From Rhynchospora pubera (Eukaryota > Streptophyta > Magnoliopsida > Poales > Cyperaceae): a DNA stretch of 64,000 nucleotides. The notes under the pieces were generated by a model. It was not told where the DNA came from and did not search any database. It worked only from the letters and a program-made list of their open reading frames with translations. Where the stretch lies: contig CM051460.1 of NCBI GenBank assembly GCA_028095005.1, positions 82,105,676-82,169,675 of the forward strand, written 5' to 3'. A program made the translations under genes and the position numbers. This document shows, piece after piece, positions 32,798 to 43,297 of this stretch; position 1 is the stretch's first letter; every line of letters begins with the position of its first letter.

Positions 32798-34830
32798 CAT
32801 ATGATTTTCTACAAGTAAATTACCAAATTCAAAATAGTTGTAAGATATTTTAGTAGTCATCATGCTCGAATATTATTAACATTTTAAATAAATTTAGCAC
32901 ATTTTATATTAAAAATTTAATTATTCATAATTTTAAAATGTACATATCAACAGAGAACAAATAACAATCCACAATCCTCTCATCAGCTCTCCAAATATCA
33001 CATAAGAAGACAAAAGAAACGACGAAGGAATAACTGACTCCAGATTTCATGTAATAGCCATGATCACGACACCGCAACTATAATATTTTTCGCGATTGTC
33101 CGACTTAAATTAAATATATATTAATAAATTTTAATTTTAAAATTCTTATTAAACTTCAAACAATTTAGATCACATTTTTTGGTCAATTGCCCGTAGTTTC
33201 AAACCCAAATCTCCATACAGCCGGTTGCTCTGGCAGCGGTACACATTTAGATCACATTTTATAGTATGATGTAACTAATTATAAAGTCTACTATCAATTA
33301 CTATTTGATCCATGACATTAACACCTTCAGCGCGTTCTTTCCTTTGACAGTCGCGCGCTGTCAATGTTCTCTAAAAAAAAAAGACACCTTCAGCGCGTTG
33401 CGTTAATTAGCGATTAAGACAAAAGGTCGAAAATATAGCGGAGTATATTCACATCTAAAGGTCAATCCTCGAGTCCTCGACTTCTCTATAGAATAGTTTT
33501 GTGCATACACACAACACACTGCATTATTATTATTATTATTATTTTTTTTTTCGTTTATCTCCTTTACATTAGAATAACTTATACTAGATTTTCAATTTCT
33601 AACAAATTGGTTTTATTGAAGAAATGTGATGCCTAATTCATTTTTATCATCTTAAAATATAAATTAATTTATTTCATCGATTTTTCTGATATTAGAAAAT
33701 CCTGCATCGATTTTTCAGTACATAAAAAAACTTACAATATTTCACCAAACGTTAAAAAATCTTTTCACCTCAATTTTGAAGCTCTTAGTTTCTCAATAAC
33801 AATGATAAGAATAACTAACTTATAAGTTATTTTTTTAAATAACATTTAGTATTCTAAAAAAAAAAACTAAATTACACCTTTCAAGTTTTTTTTTAAGTCA
33901 ATATAACATTTAGATGTATAAGTGATGCTTTTTGAAAAAAAAAAGCATATGATATAGTAATGCCAATGCAAGTCCATACAATCTGACAAATTTATAATCT
34001 TTTTCTCTAATGCCAAATTGAACTATTATCTTTTATAAAGTTTTTTTTTTTTGAAAAAAAAGAATCTGTTATGAAGTTGGAAGAATGGAGATAAACTTAA
34101 GGGATGCCAGTTGCCACGTACACTGCTCCCGAGAGGGTTTTGAAGTTTTCGTGGCAAAAGAACGACGGAATTAATACCACGTACCAGCTTCATATATTTA
34201 ACTAACGACTTTTTAACCGGGAATTGATTGCTAGTTTGGTCCATTAAATCTTTGCATAAAATAACTTTATTAGGCAATAGTAAGCTCCCAGTTGTACGGT
34301 GTGTTCTATGGCCACAATCTCTTCATTACATCAGTTATTATGACTTTAATCAAATGATTACTCGTGTAGCTTTAAAATTTTCAATAACCTTTTGTAATGC
34401 CATAGTTTGAACTTGACAATCCGGAAAAGATAAGCTTTATGTTTATTAAATGTCTTAATATCTTTTTAGTTTATATTACGAAGGAATATGGTAATGGACT
34501 AATGGCAAACTCATTTTATTAAAACTTAATATAAAAGTCACAGGCTAATTGTTAATTTTTCTCATAATCAGGCCCAAAAGCCCATGGACTTCATTTGTTT
34601 TTACAATTGATTGGCAAAATGAATTTGTTTTTACTAATAGCCCAATATGTCCTTTGACATGTCCCACATCCATATTTTTTCTTTATTTTTGTTTCCCGAA
34701 GGTTGGATTGCTGACCAACATTTTAAAATGAATGAAAGTTTACCTGTTTTATAAATAAAGTAAACAATTTACATCAATGATGCTTGATTACATTTAATTT
34801 AATTAAGTTTTTTTTTCCCATCTCAGGCCA
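32798..34830. other. Spacer left of the TSEK locus
   Basis: AT-rich. At 33321-33399 ACACCTTCAGCGCGTT is duplicated (33321-33336 and 33384-33399) around a 47-bp insert. The insert holds the palindrome TGACAG-TCGCGCG-CTGTCA and ends in poly(A), another short retroposition scar. No gene recognised. Confidence 0.5.
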
Positions 34831-35526
34831 TCTCCCTGAGATGGAAATGTAGAACCAATTATTTTAGAAGGGTTTATCTGTATATTTGGAAAATATTTTT
34901 TGCATTTTTATGTGCAACTATTGTTTCTGATTGACTAAAAACAGGCAGCTACTACTGCTAAATTTAAAGAATTCAAAAGAAGTCTCTTATCATCTCCAAA
35001 ACTGATCCAACACATTAACTATATTGAACTTTCACATGTACATTCTGTGGAAAAATATATAATTAAATTTTCTGGTATGCTCAGACCAGATAGTAGAGTA
35101 CAACACTTCTAGACTATATAGTCCTTTTCTTGCATTCTAGCTCAACACCTATCACTGGCGACTTTACAAGCGGAACATTTCGGTAGCACTTATCATTTAC
35201 TGAATCCCCGTAACGAACGGAACTGAATTGGGATATTGCGCACATCTTTCTTCTCCAGTAAATAATTTTCAGATGAGATCTTTTCTCTTTCTTACCATCA
35301 GATTACAATCAAACGGTCAAATTAAATCATACGATAAAAGATCCTATTTCTTGAACTGGAGGCGGTATTGAACTCCACGAAACAACCTCTCTTCTTCAAT
35401 TCATCTCCTCATTCCTCGTCTCCCTTTCTCAACTGATTCACTTCACCTCTCTCTCTCTCTCTCTCCAATTTCCTCTTCTTCTTGTTCTTCTTCACAACTC
35501 AAGCGCAATTCCAATTCAACCTAACC
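34831..35526 (+). promoter_or_regulatory. Duplicated upstream block and leader of TSEK copy 1
   Basis: 34840-35120 repeats the spacer found at 38750-39010 and 51290-51520 (TTTATCTGTATATTTGGA, GCATTTTTATGTG). 35260-35400 (CAGATGAGATC, CAATCAAACGGTCA, GAACTGGAGGCG, CCACGAAAC) is shared with the region before copy 4 (48790-48905), so these bases are likely the conserved promoter of the family. A (CT)n leader at about 35449-35466 precedes the ATG. Confidence 0.6.
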
Positions 35527-37770
35527 ATGGAAGAACAGAACAAGAAACTCCAAGATCCTGATACACTAGATCTGACAATGACTCCTTCGCCAATGCTATA
35601 CGACCTCATGAAGAAAGATGCACAAGCAGAGATCCGTCTGATGAAGATGAAGTATGCGGCAGTCTTGCGCAACTGCATCATGTCGAGGCGCGAGAAGGTC
35701 TTGATGACTCTCAAGAACGTGGTAACAAAACACCTGGATTTGGACGAAGTTCTCATTCCACTATATGATGATGATGATGATGAGGCGGAGGAGGAGGAAG
35801 AAGAAGAAGAAGAAGAAGAAGAAGAAGAAGAAGAAGAAGAACATGAGGCGAAAGAGGATCAAATTGTTCGAAACAAGAACAAAGGGATAGTAATCAATGA
35901 TACCAGTGAGAAAGCTCAAGGCAAAGCACCCATGGTTGTTGATGCCAGTGACAAGTCTAAGGGTAAAGCGCCTATGGTTGTTAATACCACTGAGAAATCT
36001 AAAGGTAAAGCACCTATGGTTGTTGATACCAGTGAGAAAACTAAAGGAAAAGAGCCTTTGGTTGATGGCACCAGCGAGAAATCTAAAGGTAAAGCACCTA
36101 TGATTTATGGTACCAGTGAGAAAACTAAAGGAAAGGCGCCTGTGATTGTTGGTACCAGTGAGAAATCTCAAGGAAAAGAGACTGTGATTTTGAATGATTA
36201 TAGTGCAGATAAGGTGTTTGACAAAAAACCAGCTAAATTGGCGTTTAAGTCAGGAGGTATTACCAATATTGGATATAGGTATAAGAGTTTTTCTGATGAG
36301 TTTGCCACTGGTAAAGCATTGAAAGGTAACACACCGGCTTCTTCAGGTCTCGTTGAGACCACATCGCATGCAGAGGATGCACTAGAAATAGAAGGATTAG
36401 TTGAAGCAGGAAATTCTTTGAAACTGGGTCTTGGGGAGAACCGAATTGAAACCACATCATATAAAGAGGAGGTATCAAATGTACCCGGATTAGTTCAAGT
36501 TAGAGATTCTTCGAAATTGGGTCTCAGGCTGAACCGAAGTGGTGTCCTATCTTCTGAACAAATGGTTGTGGATGATTATGAGACATCTGAAAGTGAAGAG
36601 GATTTTTTGAAGATTGAAAATGAAGATAACTTGATGAGCAGAAAGAGAAACAGGGACCACAAGTGGGAAAACGAAGGGGAAATGCTCCTTTATCTGAAGA
36701 CTCATCGATGGTTGCAACTGGATGCGATCTGTGCTTTGTACCGGCATGAGAGGATGATACGTGAGGAAACCACTAACAGGCTCACTGAATCAAACTATCA
36801 AAAGTATTCTTTTCCTCTTACCTTTCAGATTCTTTTAATACAAATAATTAAGCCAATAAAAGGTTCATTTATTGAATATTTAGCAACAGGAAAAATGTAG
36901 AAAACAAAACAAAAGGCCACGTTGGCTCTCCACTGGTAGATTTCTGAGTTAATTTTGCCAATAATATGTTATTTTACAGTTTTCCCTGCTTTGTGCCATA
37001 AGACTGCACTGTACAGTAAAGTACAGTGCAGAATGTCAAACCACATGCATTACTTCATTTCTTTTATTAATTTGAGCTAGGTTTTATATGGAATCATGTT
37101 CATTTTTTAAACAATAATTTGAATTGGAAGTTAATTAATAGGATACCTTTTGTGTAATTTTTAGATTTCCTACTTCCAAAGGTCAGACTAATTCTTTATT
37201 GATGAAAAATACCAGTAGGCTAGGTACTAATAAATACATTGCCAAAATTTTTATGAGATCAAATAGAAAATTTGAAATGGCAGGGGCTTATGTGTTAATA
37301 TAAGAACATACTACCAAGCTAGACATTTTTAATAAATGTTAGAGCCATGAAAATCACTATAACATAGTGTTACATCCTGAATGTTTTCGTACCATAAAGA
37401 CAGTACTGAGATCAATTGATCTGATTGTACTCAACAAAATCCAAAGAGTTTGGTGCAATAATTTGTTATTTCCGGGTTGTTTCCAAGCCTTATTTGGTTT
37501 TCAAATTAGTAATTCCAAGTTCTCTTCTAAATCCTTATGTCCTGTTAATTATTTGTTAATCACTAATTCTCTACTACAATTTATGGCAGGATAACAGTTC
37601 TGGTGGAATTTCTGACAAATGGGAGTGGCCATGGTCCCCGTGCAAGGATGCTTAATGAGCTAGAAGAGATATATCCAGGCAGTAACGCTCTGAGTTCCTG
37701 GCTGGTTGTAACCTATGCAAACCAGTTATATCGTATCTACTGTAATAAATCTGACCTGTACTTTGGCTAA
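35527..37770 (+). CDS. TSEK family copy 1: intact two-exon gene of unknown function
   Basis: Exons 35527-36803 and 37590-37770 give 485 aa. The start is the ATG in AACCATGGAAG; the frame is open earlier only through non-ATG codons. Order: a helical N-terminus (1-75); an acidic run (DDDDD, then about 18 Glu); seven 13-15 residue repeats at about 122-220 (for example TTEKSKGKAPMVV); a Ser/Glu-rich linker; basic RKRNRDHKW; and a C-terminal domain containing WENEGEMLLYL and LDAICALYRHER. The second exon supplies ITVLVEFLTNGSGHGPRARM and ANQLYRIYCNKSDLYFG. The exon junction AA|G keeps the frame through a 786-bp intron. No signal peptide or membrane helix, so a nuclear or cytosolic location is likely. 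The C-terminal part reminds me of an uncharacterised plant domain, which I cannot verify. Function unknown. Confidence 0.68.
35785..35842 (+). repeat. GAA/GAG microsatellite encoding poly-Glu
   Basis: A nearly pure (GAA)n/(GAG)n tract in copy 1 encodes about 18 consecutive glutamates. Length is likely polymorphic. Confidence 0.85.
35899..36190 (+). repeat. Coding minisatellite, seven units of about 42 bp (TSEK repeats)
   Basis: Consecutive units read NDTSEKAQGKAPMVV, DASDKSKGKAPMVV, NTTEKSKGKAPMVV, DTSEKTKGKEPLV, DGTSEKSKGKAPMIY, GTSEKTKGKAPVIV and GTSEKSQGKETVIL. The unit length is 39-45 bp, always in frame. The same unit recurs in copies 4 and 6. Confidence 0.92.
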
Positions 37771-38271
37771 ACGTCCTGACAACATGTTCATTTTACAGAG
37801 GAATCTTCTTTTTATTACTCTGTTGCCAGATAACTAAGGCCTAAGGGATATTTTTGCTCTTTATGAGTGGGTTTAAGCGGTTAATAGGAATGTTTCACTG
37901 GTTTGGTCATTTTAGATGGGAGATTTTTTGGAATACTGGAAGTGGTTGTTGTTATCCATGTTACTTTGTGAATATTAAAATTTTTTTGTTCTTTTAATTA
38001 ATATCTCACTGCACACACTACTGCGGATTCTCTTTTGCAACTGTTAAAATAATCATTTCTGCGGGATCATTGACTGTTATTTAATTTATAAAAGCATAAT
38101 ACTATGACCGTTATTATTAAATAGTGGGTAAAGTTTTTCTTATTTTTAAAATTTTATCGGCGACCGTTGGCTGACAGTTGCTATCTGAATTTTTTTTGGT
38201 TCTGCTCTCCGATTGCCTCTCTCCCTCTATCAAGTCTGTCATAAGTAGCACAAGAAACAACAAAAATTTAA
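37771..38271. other. Duplicated spacer behind copy 1
   Basis: Nearly the same sequence follows copy 4 (50203-50730), including AGGCCTAAGGGATATTTTTG and GGTTTAAGCGGTTAATAGG. It is the 3' UTR and spacer of the duplicated block. Confidence 0.75.
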
Positions 38272-38707
38272 ATTTATGAAACTATCATTTAATAAACCGT
38301 TGTGCTCCATGTATATAGAATCCCTATCGAGTGGGTCCCAGCAGAGCAGATAGCGAGATGGGGGCGGATAATACTACCACAGAAAATGATACTGTTGCTT
38401 GTTTCCGTGACCTTGAACTTCAATGGCTGGTTTTGGAATTGGTACACGTTAGCATTTCCATCGGGATGGAAAGCAACCATGTAAATCCCAGATTTACTTT
38501 AAGTAAATGCATTCTGACATCTTCGAACTCTAGCTCGAAATTGGAGACAATCCTCTCTTCAGATTTATTTGAATTAATAATATCCATGGCCGAACAGCAG
38601 ATCACCCTGCATGGCCGAACGAACACCGTTATCAGGCAATTTGGATCAGATAAATCCACAGAGAAAGTCTTTCTTGCTCTTCGCAAAACCGGCATACGAA
38701 TTAGCTA
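38272..38707 (-). pseudogene. F-box/DUF295 pseudogene fragment 1
   Basis: On the minus strand it matches the C-terminal half of the intact F-box gene at 43298-44467, in two frames: SVDLSDPNCLITVFVRP and RVICC, then AMDIINSNKSEERIVSNFE, then VAFHPDGNANVYQFQNQP and RPHLAICS. Residues between VICC and AMDII (about 34 in the parent) are deleted, and frameshifts separate the parts. No start codon or F-box remains. Confidence 0.88.
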
Positions 38708-39391
38708 GCAAGATTTATATGTACTTTTGTATTGTAATTTTGTGATATGTAGAGCCAATAATTTAGCTAGCGAAGGTTTATCTGTATATTTTGGAGGGTA
38801 TTAATTTTGCATTTTTATGTGTAACTTTTCATTCTGGTTGAATAAAAATAGGTACCTATTGCTGCTAATTTTTTCTAAAAAGAGGATCTCTTGTCATTAC
38901 GGAGACAAATTACATGTGCCAGATTAAATGTTCAATTTTGATTTAGAGGGTAGCAGTTGTTTTATGCTCACAGAATAAAGTAGAGTACAACAACAGTTCT
39001 ATTTTTTATCTTGCATTTCCTTGCACAACGCCTATGCCGGAGATTTATCACGGGGTACCTTTTGATATCTCTGATCATTCATGGGACCACAACAAACAGG
39101 AGTGAACGAAGACATCTTCGCAAGTCACTAAACCTCTAATCAGAAATCTGTCTTATTGGTGATCACAATCGAACGCTTAATTTAATCACACAATTAGATA
39201 TCCTATTTCCTATACTGGAGTGGAATTAAACAATCCACAAAACAAAACAAATTATCTCTTTATTCAAATTTCAGTGTACAACTCTACGTTTCTAGCACCT
39301 CTCTCTCTGGCGTACGACAATTTACCCCGCTCTTGACCAAAACTCAAAACTCACTCTCTCCTTCTCTCTCTCTCAATCAGAAACTTGCACC
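38708..39391. other. Duplicated spacer and upstream region of copy 2
   Basis: 38708-39190 is duplicated at 51239-51730 (TAGCTAGCGAAGGTTTATCT, GAGATTTATCACGGGG/AAGG). 39300-39390 is a pyrimidine-rich leader (TCTCTCTCTCTC). Confidence 0.7.
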
Positions 39392-39437
39392 ATGAAATTG
39401 CCAAATGGATGGCCACGCGTGAAACTGCCGAAGGGCC

Positions 39438-40588
39438 TAGGGATGAAAACGGATCGGATACGGAGCGGATGTTGGTATTCCCATATCCGCATCCATATTT
39501 TTTTTTCCGGATACGGATACGAATACGGATGCGTTCGGATACGGATACGGTTCGGATATTAAGCGGATACGAATACGGTTCGGATATTATCGGATACGGA
39601 GTCGAATACGAATATATTTTGTCGGATACGGATTGTAATTTAATCTTTTTTATTCACCTTTTTTAGCATTTTTCATAAAATTTATTCCACATCAACATAC
39701 CACACATAATTACATTCGCTTTTTAATAAGAATAATAAAAATGTGTTAGTTGCATTTGTATATTTGTAATCCAAGTAAAATAAAAATAGCTAGTTGTATA
39801 TCATAAATTACGTGACTAAGCTAGCCAATGAAGTAATATATTGTCCAACCCAAGTAAAAACCAGTGAACAAACCCAGGAAAAAGGGAATATATATATAGT
39901 GATACACAACCTATTTTCACTCCTAAGTTTGACTTTGACATAAACAAGAATAATTCTGATCCAGCTCAGCAACGAATATTTTATTTACATATCAGCAACG
40001 AAGTTGCCATAAAGAGAGAAAAAAAAGGCTTTTCATTGGTCTAAACCTTTCCCTTTTTAAACATTCATGTGAATTTAGTTTAACCGTATTTGCCAAATTC
40101 ATGACTCAATATTAAAATTTATTTGTACTAAAAATTCCAAATAAAGCTGCTTTAATCCCCTTAAAATCTAATCCCAATTTATACATTGTCAAGTGTAGGC
40201 GATAATGGAGAGATATATATATATTTAAAACATATTTATCAAATGTAGCAAAGTAGTCAAGTGGTGGTGTCGCTTGGATTATATCCTATGCATCGTGGGT
40301 TCGATTCCCAGATTTGAATATCTTATTTTTGCATTATATAGTTGGACTACGGATTGAGTAAATGTAAACGGATATCCGTTTACTAAACATTTGCGGATAC
40401 GGATAAAAATCCGTATTCGCATCCGTATCCGCTAAAATATCTATTCCCATATTCGCATCCGCATCCGTTTAAAAATATCCGTATCCGCATCCGAATCCGT
40501 TCGGATACGGATATGAATATCCGAATCCGCTATTTCTCGGATACGGATGCGGATCGGAGTGGATAAAATCGATCCGTTTTCATCCCTA
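39438..40588. mobile_element. Non-autonomous Ac/Ds-like hAT element
   Basis: TAGGGATGAAAACGGATCGG at the left is mirrored exactly by CCGATCCG-type sequence ending CGATCCGTTTTCATCCCTA at the right. The same TAGGGATGAAA end is known from maize Ac. An 8-bp target duplication CGAAGGGC/CGAAGGGG (one mismatch) flanks it. Subterminal zones are packed with GGATACGGAT on the left and its complement on the right, typical binding sites for a hAT transposase. The 1.15-kb element has no transposase frame. It sits in exon 1 of TSEK copy 2. Confidence 0.92.
40253..40310 (+). other. tRNA-like A and B boxes inside the hAT element
   Basis: TAGTCAAGTGG (A-box-like, about 40253-40264) and GGTTCGATTCC (B box, 40298-40308) are spaced as in a tRNA gene. 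The acceptor ends do not pair well, so this is a tRNA-derived relic, perhaps a SINE head, rather than a functional tRNA. Confidence 0.5.
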
Positions 40589-41064
40589 CGAAGGGGTGGC
40601 CAGAGCGGCGATTCGACCCCTGCCTTGTCGACACGACTCAAGATTCTCGTTATAATCACAGTAATAAGTTTTGAAACTTACACTGTTGTTCTTAGTGTAG
40701 TGTAACAAGTTTCTATCTTGTTCTTGATACAGATCACTAATTCACCATACAATAATTTCTTCATGTTTCTTAAATTGATATCCCTTATATAGAACTTCAT
40801 ATTGCTAGGTTAATTAGATTGTTTTATGGAAGATTGACTTCTTAGTAGTGTACAATTGCAAGACTTTTACTTAAGTATGATATTCCTTTAAATAGTAGTG
40901 ATAATAATTCATGGTAGTATTATTATCTTTGTATTTCAGTCTTGGCATTTGAAACAAGATTAAGGAACATCTTTGCAAGAAGCAATGTTAGGGCTGTCAT
41001 TAGGTTGACTTACATCATCGACCCTGATCTTAGGCACATCCATTGCATGATCACAAGATACTAA

Positions 41065-42440
41065 GATCTGAGGCTATTGAGGAACAACAATGTAGATTTC
41101 CTCCAATATTTAATTCAGATCTATATACTGATTGCTTGAGTTTTATTTTCGAAAATAATTATTATTTATGACTTGATTAAAGCACTTATTACTTAAATAA
41201 GCATAAATATATCACCAATCGTATGAAGCCAATCATGAAAATTTTGTTTGAATTTTCGGACAAAATAGAAAGCTCATGCAAAGTAAGACTTCATTCACAC
41301 GAGATCTATGCTACATGGGTAAGAGTACGAGTATCGTATTCGGTATGGTACGGATACGACGATATATGCATTACTATAACTTTGAGTTTTAAAAAAATAA
41401 AATATAATAATTCGGTATGGTACGGATACGACGATATATGCATTACTATAACTATTGAGTTTAAATTTTTTTTTTGTACATCTAGAATTAGGAAATTTTA
41501 TATCAGTGAATATCTCGTAATTTTGTGAGCAATAATATAAAATTTTATAGTCAAATGACTTTTTAAAGACTTCCAAACTATTGACAAAAATATCATAACT
41601 TCATAGCATTTTAACAAAGGTAATTAATAGAAGAAAATGGAAAAACTCAATTTTTAAATATTTATCATCTCCTAATTTAGCGGATAACAAACCCATGCTT
41701 CTCTGTTTTTTTTTTATTTCCTTGTATTTCTTATTTTGTATTTCCTAATTAAAAGGAGACAGAAAATGATTAACTGTTGTTCATAGCGAATTTCATGTGC
41801 ATCGTCGCATTTTCTATATTGTTTATATTTGTAAAACCAGGATCAGGCACACATGAAGTTGTAAAGATCTCTAACAGATGCATCCCAAATCCTATAAGTG
41901 CCTTATGAATTATGATTGAGCAATAGTATAATTAATCACTTTGGAAAATGCTCTATTCATCATTGTTACTTATTACTAGCAAAAAAATACCCTCATAAGT
42001 GGACAAATAAAGAAACAAAATAATATTAAGAAATAATAAAGATATATTGCTTAATTAATTTACAAGCGATACATGTAGATATGTTACTCAATGTTTCCTT
42101 ATTAGACAAAAAATCAAAACATATTGTTGTTTTGTCTAGCGATCCATATCCAACCATAGATCAAATTGATCGAACAACACAAACATATGTTTATATGCTG
42201 AATCTATCGTGTAACACCTCTTGAATTCGTGCGTTTATAAGGAGTAGAAATAAAATGTCTCAGATTTAGCAAGCGTATAAAGACCAACACTAGCTAAAAA
42301 CTAAAAAGTTATATATAATTATATATTAAGTAATAAATATTAAATATTAAATATCTGGGCGTAGAAATATTTAAAAGTACTTTATTAGATCAATATTTAA
42401 TAACAGAAATTAGCTAAACTCAGGAACTAAAAGGGCCATT
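41065..42440. other. Duplicated intronic sequence and spacer after copy 2
   Basis: 41080-41600 is duplicated after copy 5 (52940-53480), including ATAAATATATCACCAATCGT and GAGATCTATGCTACATGGGTA. Within it, TTCGGTATGGTACGGATACG plus the following 25 bases occur twice in tandem (41338 and 41412). 41600-42440 holds nothing recognised. Confidence 0.6.
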
Positions 42441-42785
42441 TTTGTCACTGCATGAAACCAGAACGACATATATTTCTGGTACTTGGTTTAATATCTCATT
42501 GCATATATTTCTGGTACAAATAGATTTTGCGCAACAAGTGACCTTTTTGCTTTTTTTTTGGTTCATAATAGCTAGTGATGATATTTCTGATGTGCACCCT
42601 TATACCAATATAGGCTCGGTTAATCAAAAGTACATTAATAAAGTTCGTGCAAAATCTAGCAGATCTTATATTGCTACAAATTGCACGAGCTCTATATATA
42701 TCAAAGATGTCATTGCTCGTTGATATTTCAGAACAGATCAGGAGACAGGCATTTTTCTTCATTCAACTATACATACATATATAAT

Positions 42786-42817
<32 letters not shown>

Positions 42818-43297
42818 TATATACACATTTTCTTCAGTAATTAAGAAGCTCATGTATGTTATGGACAAAATTGATTCCGAATTCTTTATGTAATTTTCTG
42901 TAGCAAGATGCGTGCGTTGGTTATCTATACCACAATAGGATAAATGAGCGGACTCCTAAGTTGTACAGATCGCTAATACACATACAAAGGATACATGCTC
43001 CATCATCATAGTTTTTTAGTCAGTACTGACTATAAGTGAGTACAGCACAAGATCATATAATATTAAGTAATAAAGTATTGACTATCTGAGGTAGGATAAG
43101 TAAAAAAGCATAAACTCTAATTTGCGACAGTTATTCTAACAAATATCTTGATAAAAATTAAAAAATAACATCTCTAGCGACACAAATGTACCTTACCAGT
43201 GCTATAATTATTTTTTATTATTTACTCAGGAACTAGCTACAAGAGACTAAATTTTTGTTCCTGAAAGACAGATTGTAATAACATCCTTGACAGATGG
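42441..43297. other. Spacer block present three times in the locus
   Basis: 42440-42770 (GTGATGATATTTCTG, CTTATATTGCTACAAAT) is related to 46760-47220 and 52060-52420. An (AT)n microsatellite lies at 42788-42826. No gene. Confidence 0.6.

Larger units (their letters stand above)
39392..41064 (+). pseudogene. TSEK family copy 2, split by a hAT element
   Basis: With the transposon disregarded, exon 1 begins MKLPNGWPRVKLPKGWP and continues FDPCLVDTTQDSRYN, the same opening as copy 5 (MKLPRRWPKEKLPKGWP). Exon 2 starts at 40940 after TTTCAG (LAFETRLRNIFARSN, then VRAVIRLTYIIDPDLRHIHC) and has an in-frame TAA at 41062 where copies 4 and 5 are open. The repeats and the terminal exon are absent downstream. 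The hAT insertion and this stop make it a pseudogene. Confidence 0.75.

Noticed and set aside
34026..34277. Minus-strand frame of 83 codons near the TSEK locus
   Set aside because: No similarity to any TSEK or F-box copy in the window and no domain.
35761..36171. Minus-strand frame of 136 codons opposite TSEK copy 1
   Set aside because: Repetitive because the coding repeat is; it overlaps the poly-Glu microsatellite and has no independent support.
40253..40310. Functional tRNA gene
   Set aside because: A and B boxes are visible, but acceptor and anticodon arms do not pair convincingly and the piece lies inside a transposon.
42780..42830. (AT)n stretch as a hairpin or CRISPR-like array
   Set aside because: It is a plain dinucleotide microsatellite. 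No array of spaced repeats exists in the window, and CRISPR is not expected in a plant nuclear genome.
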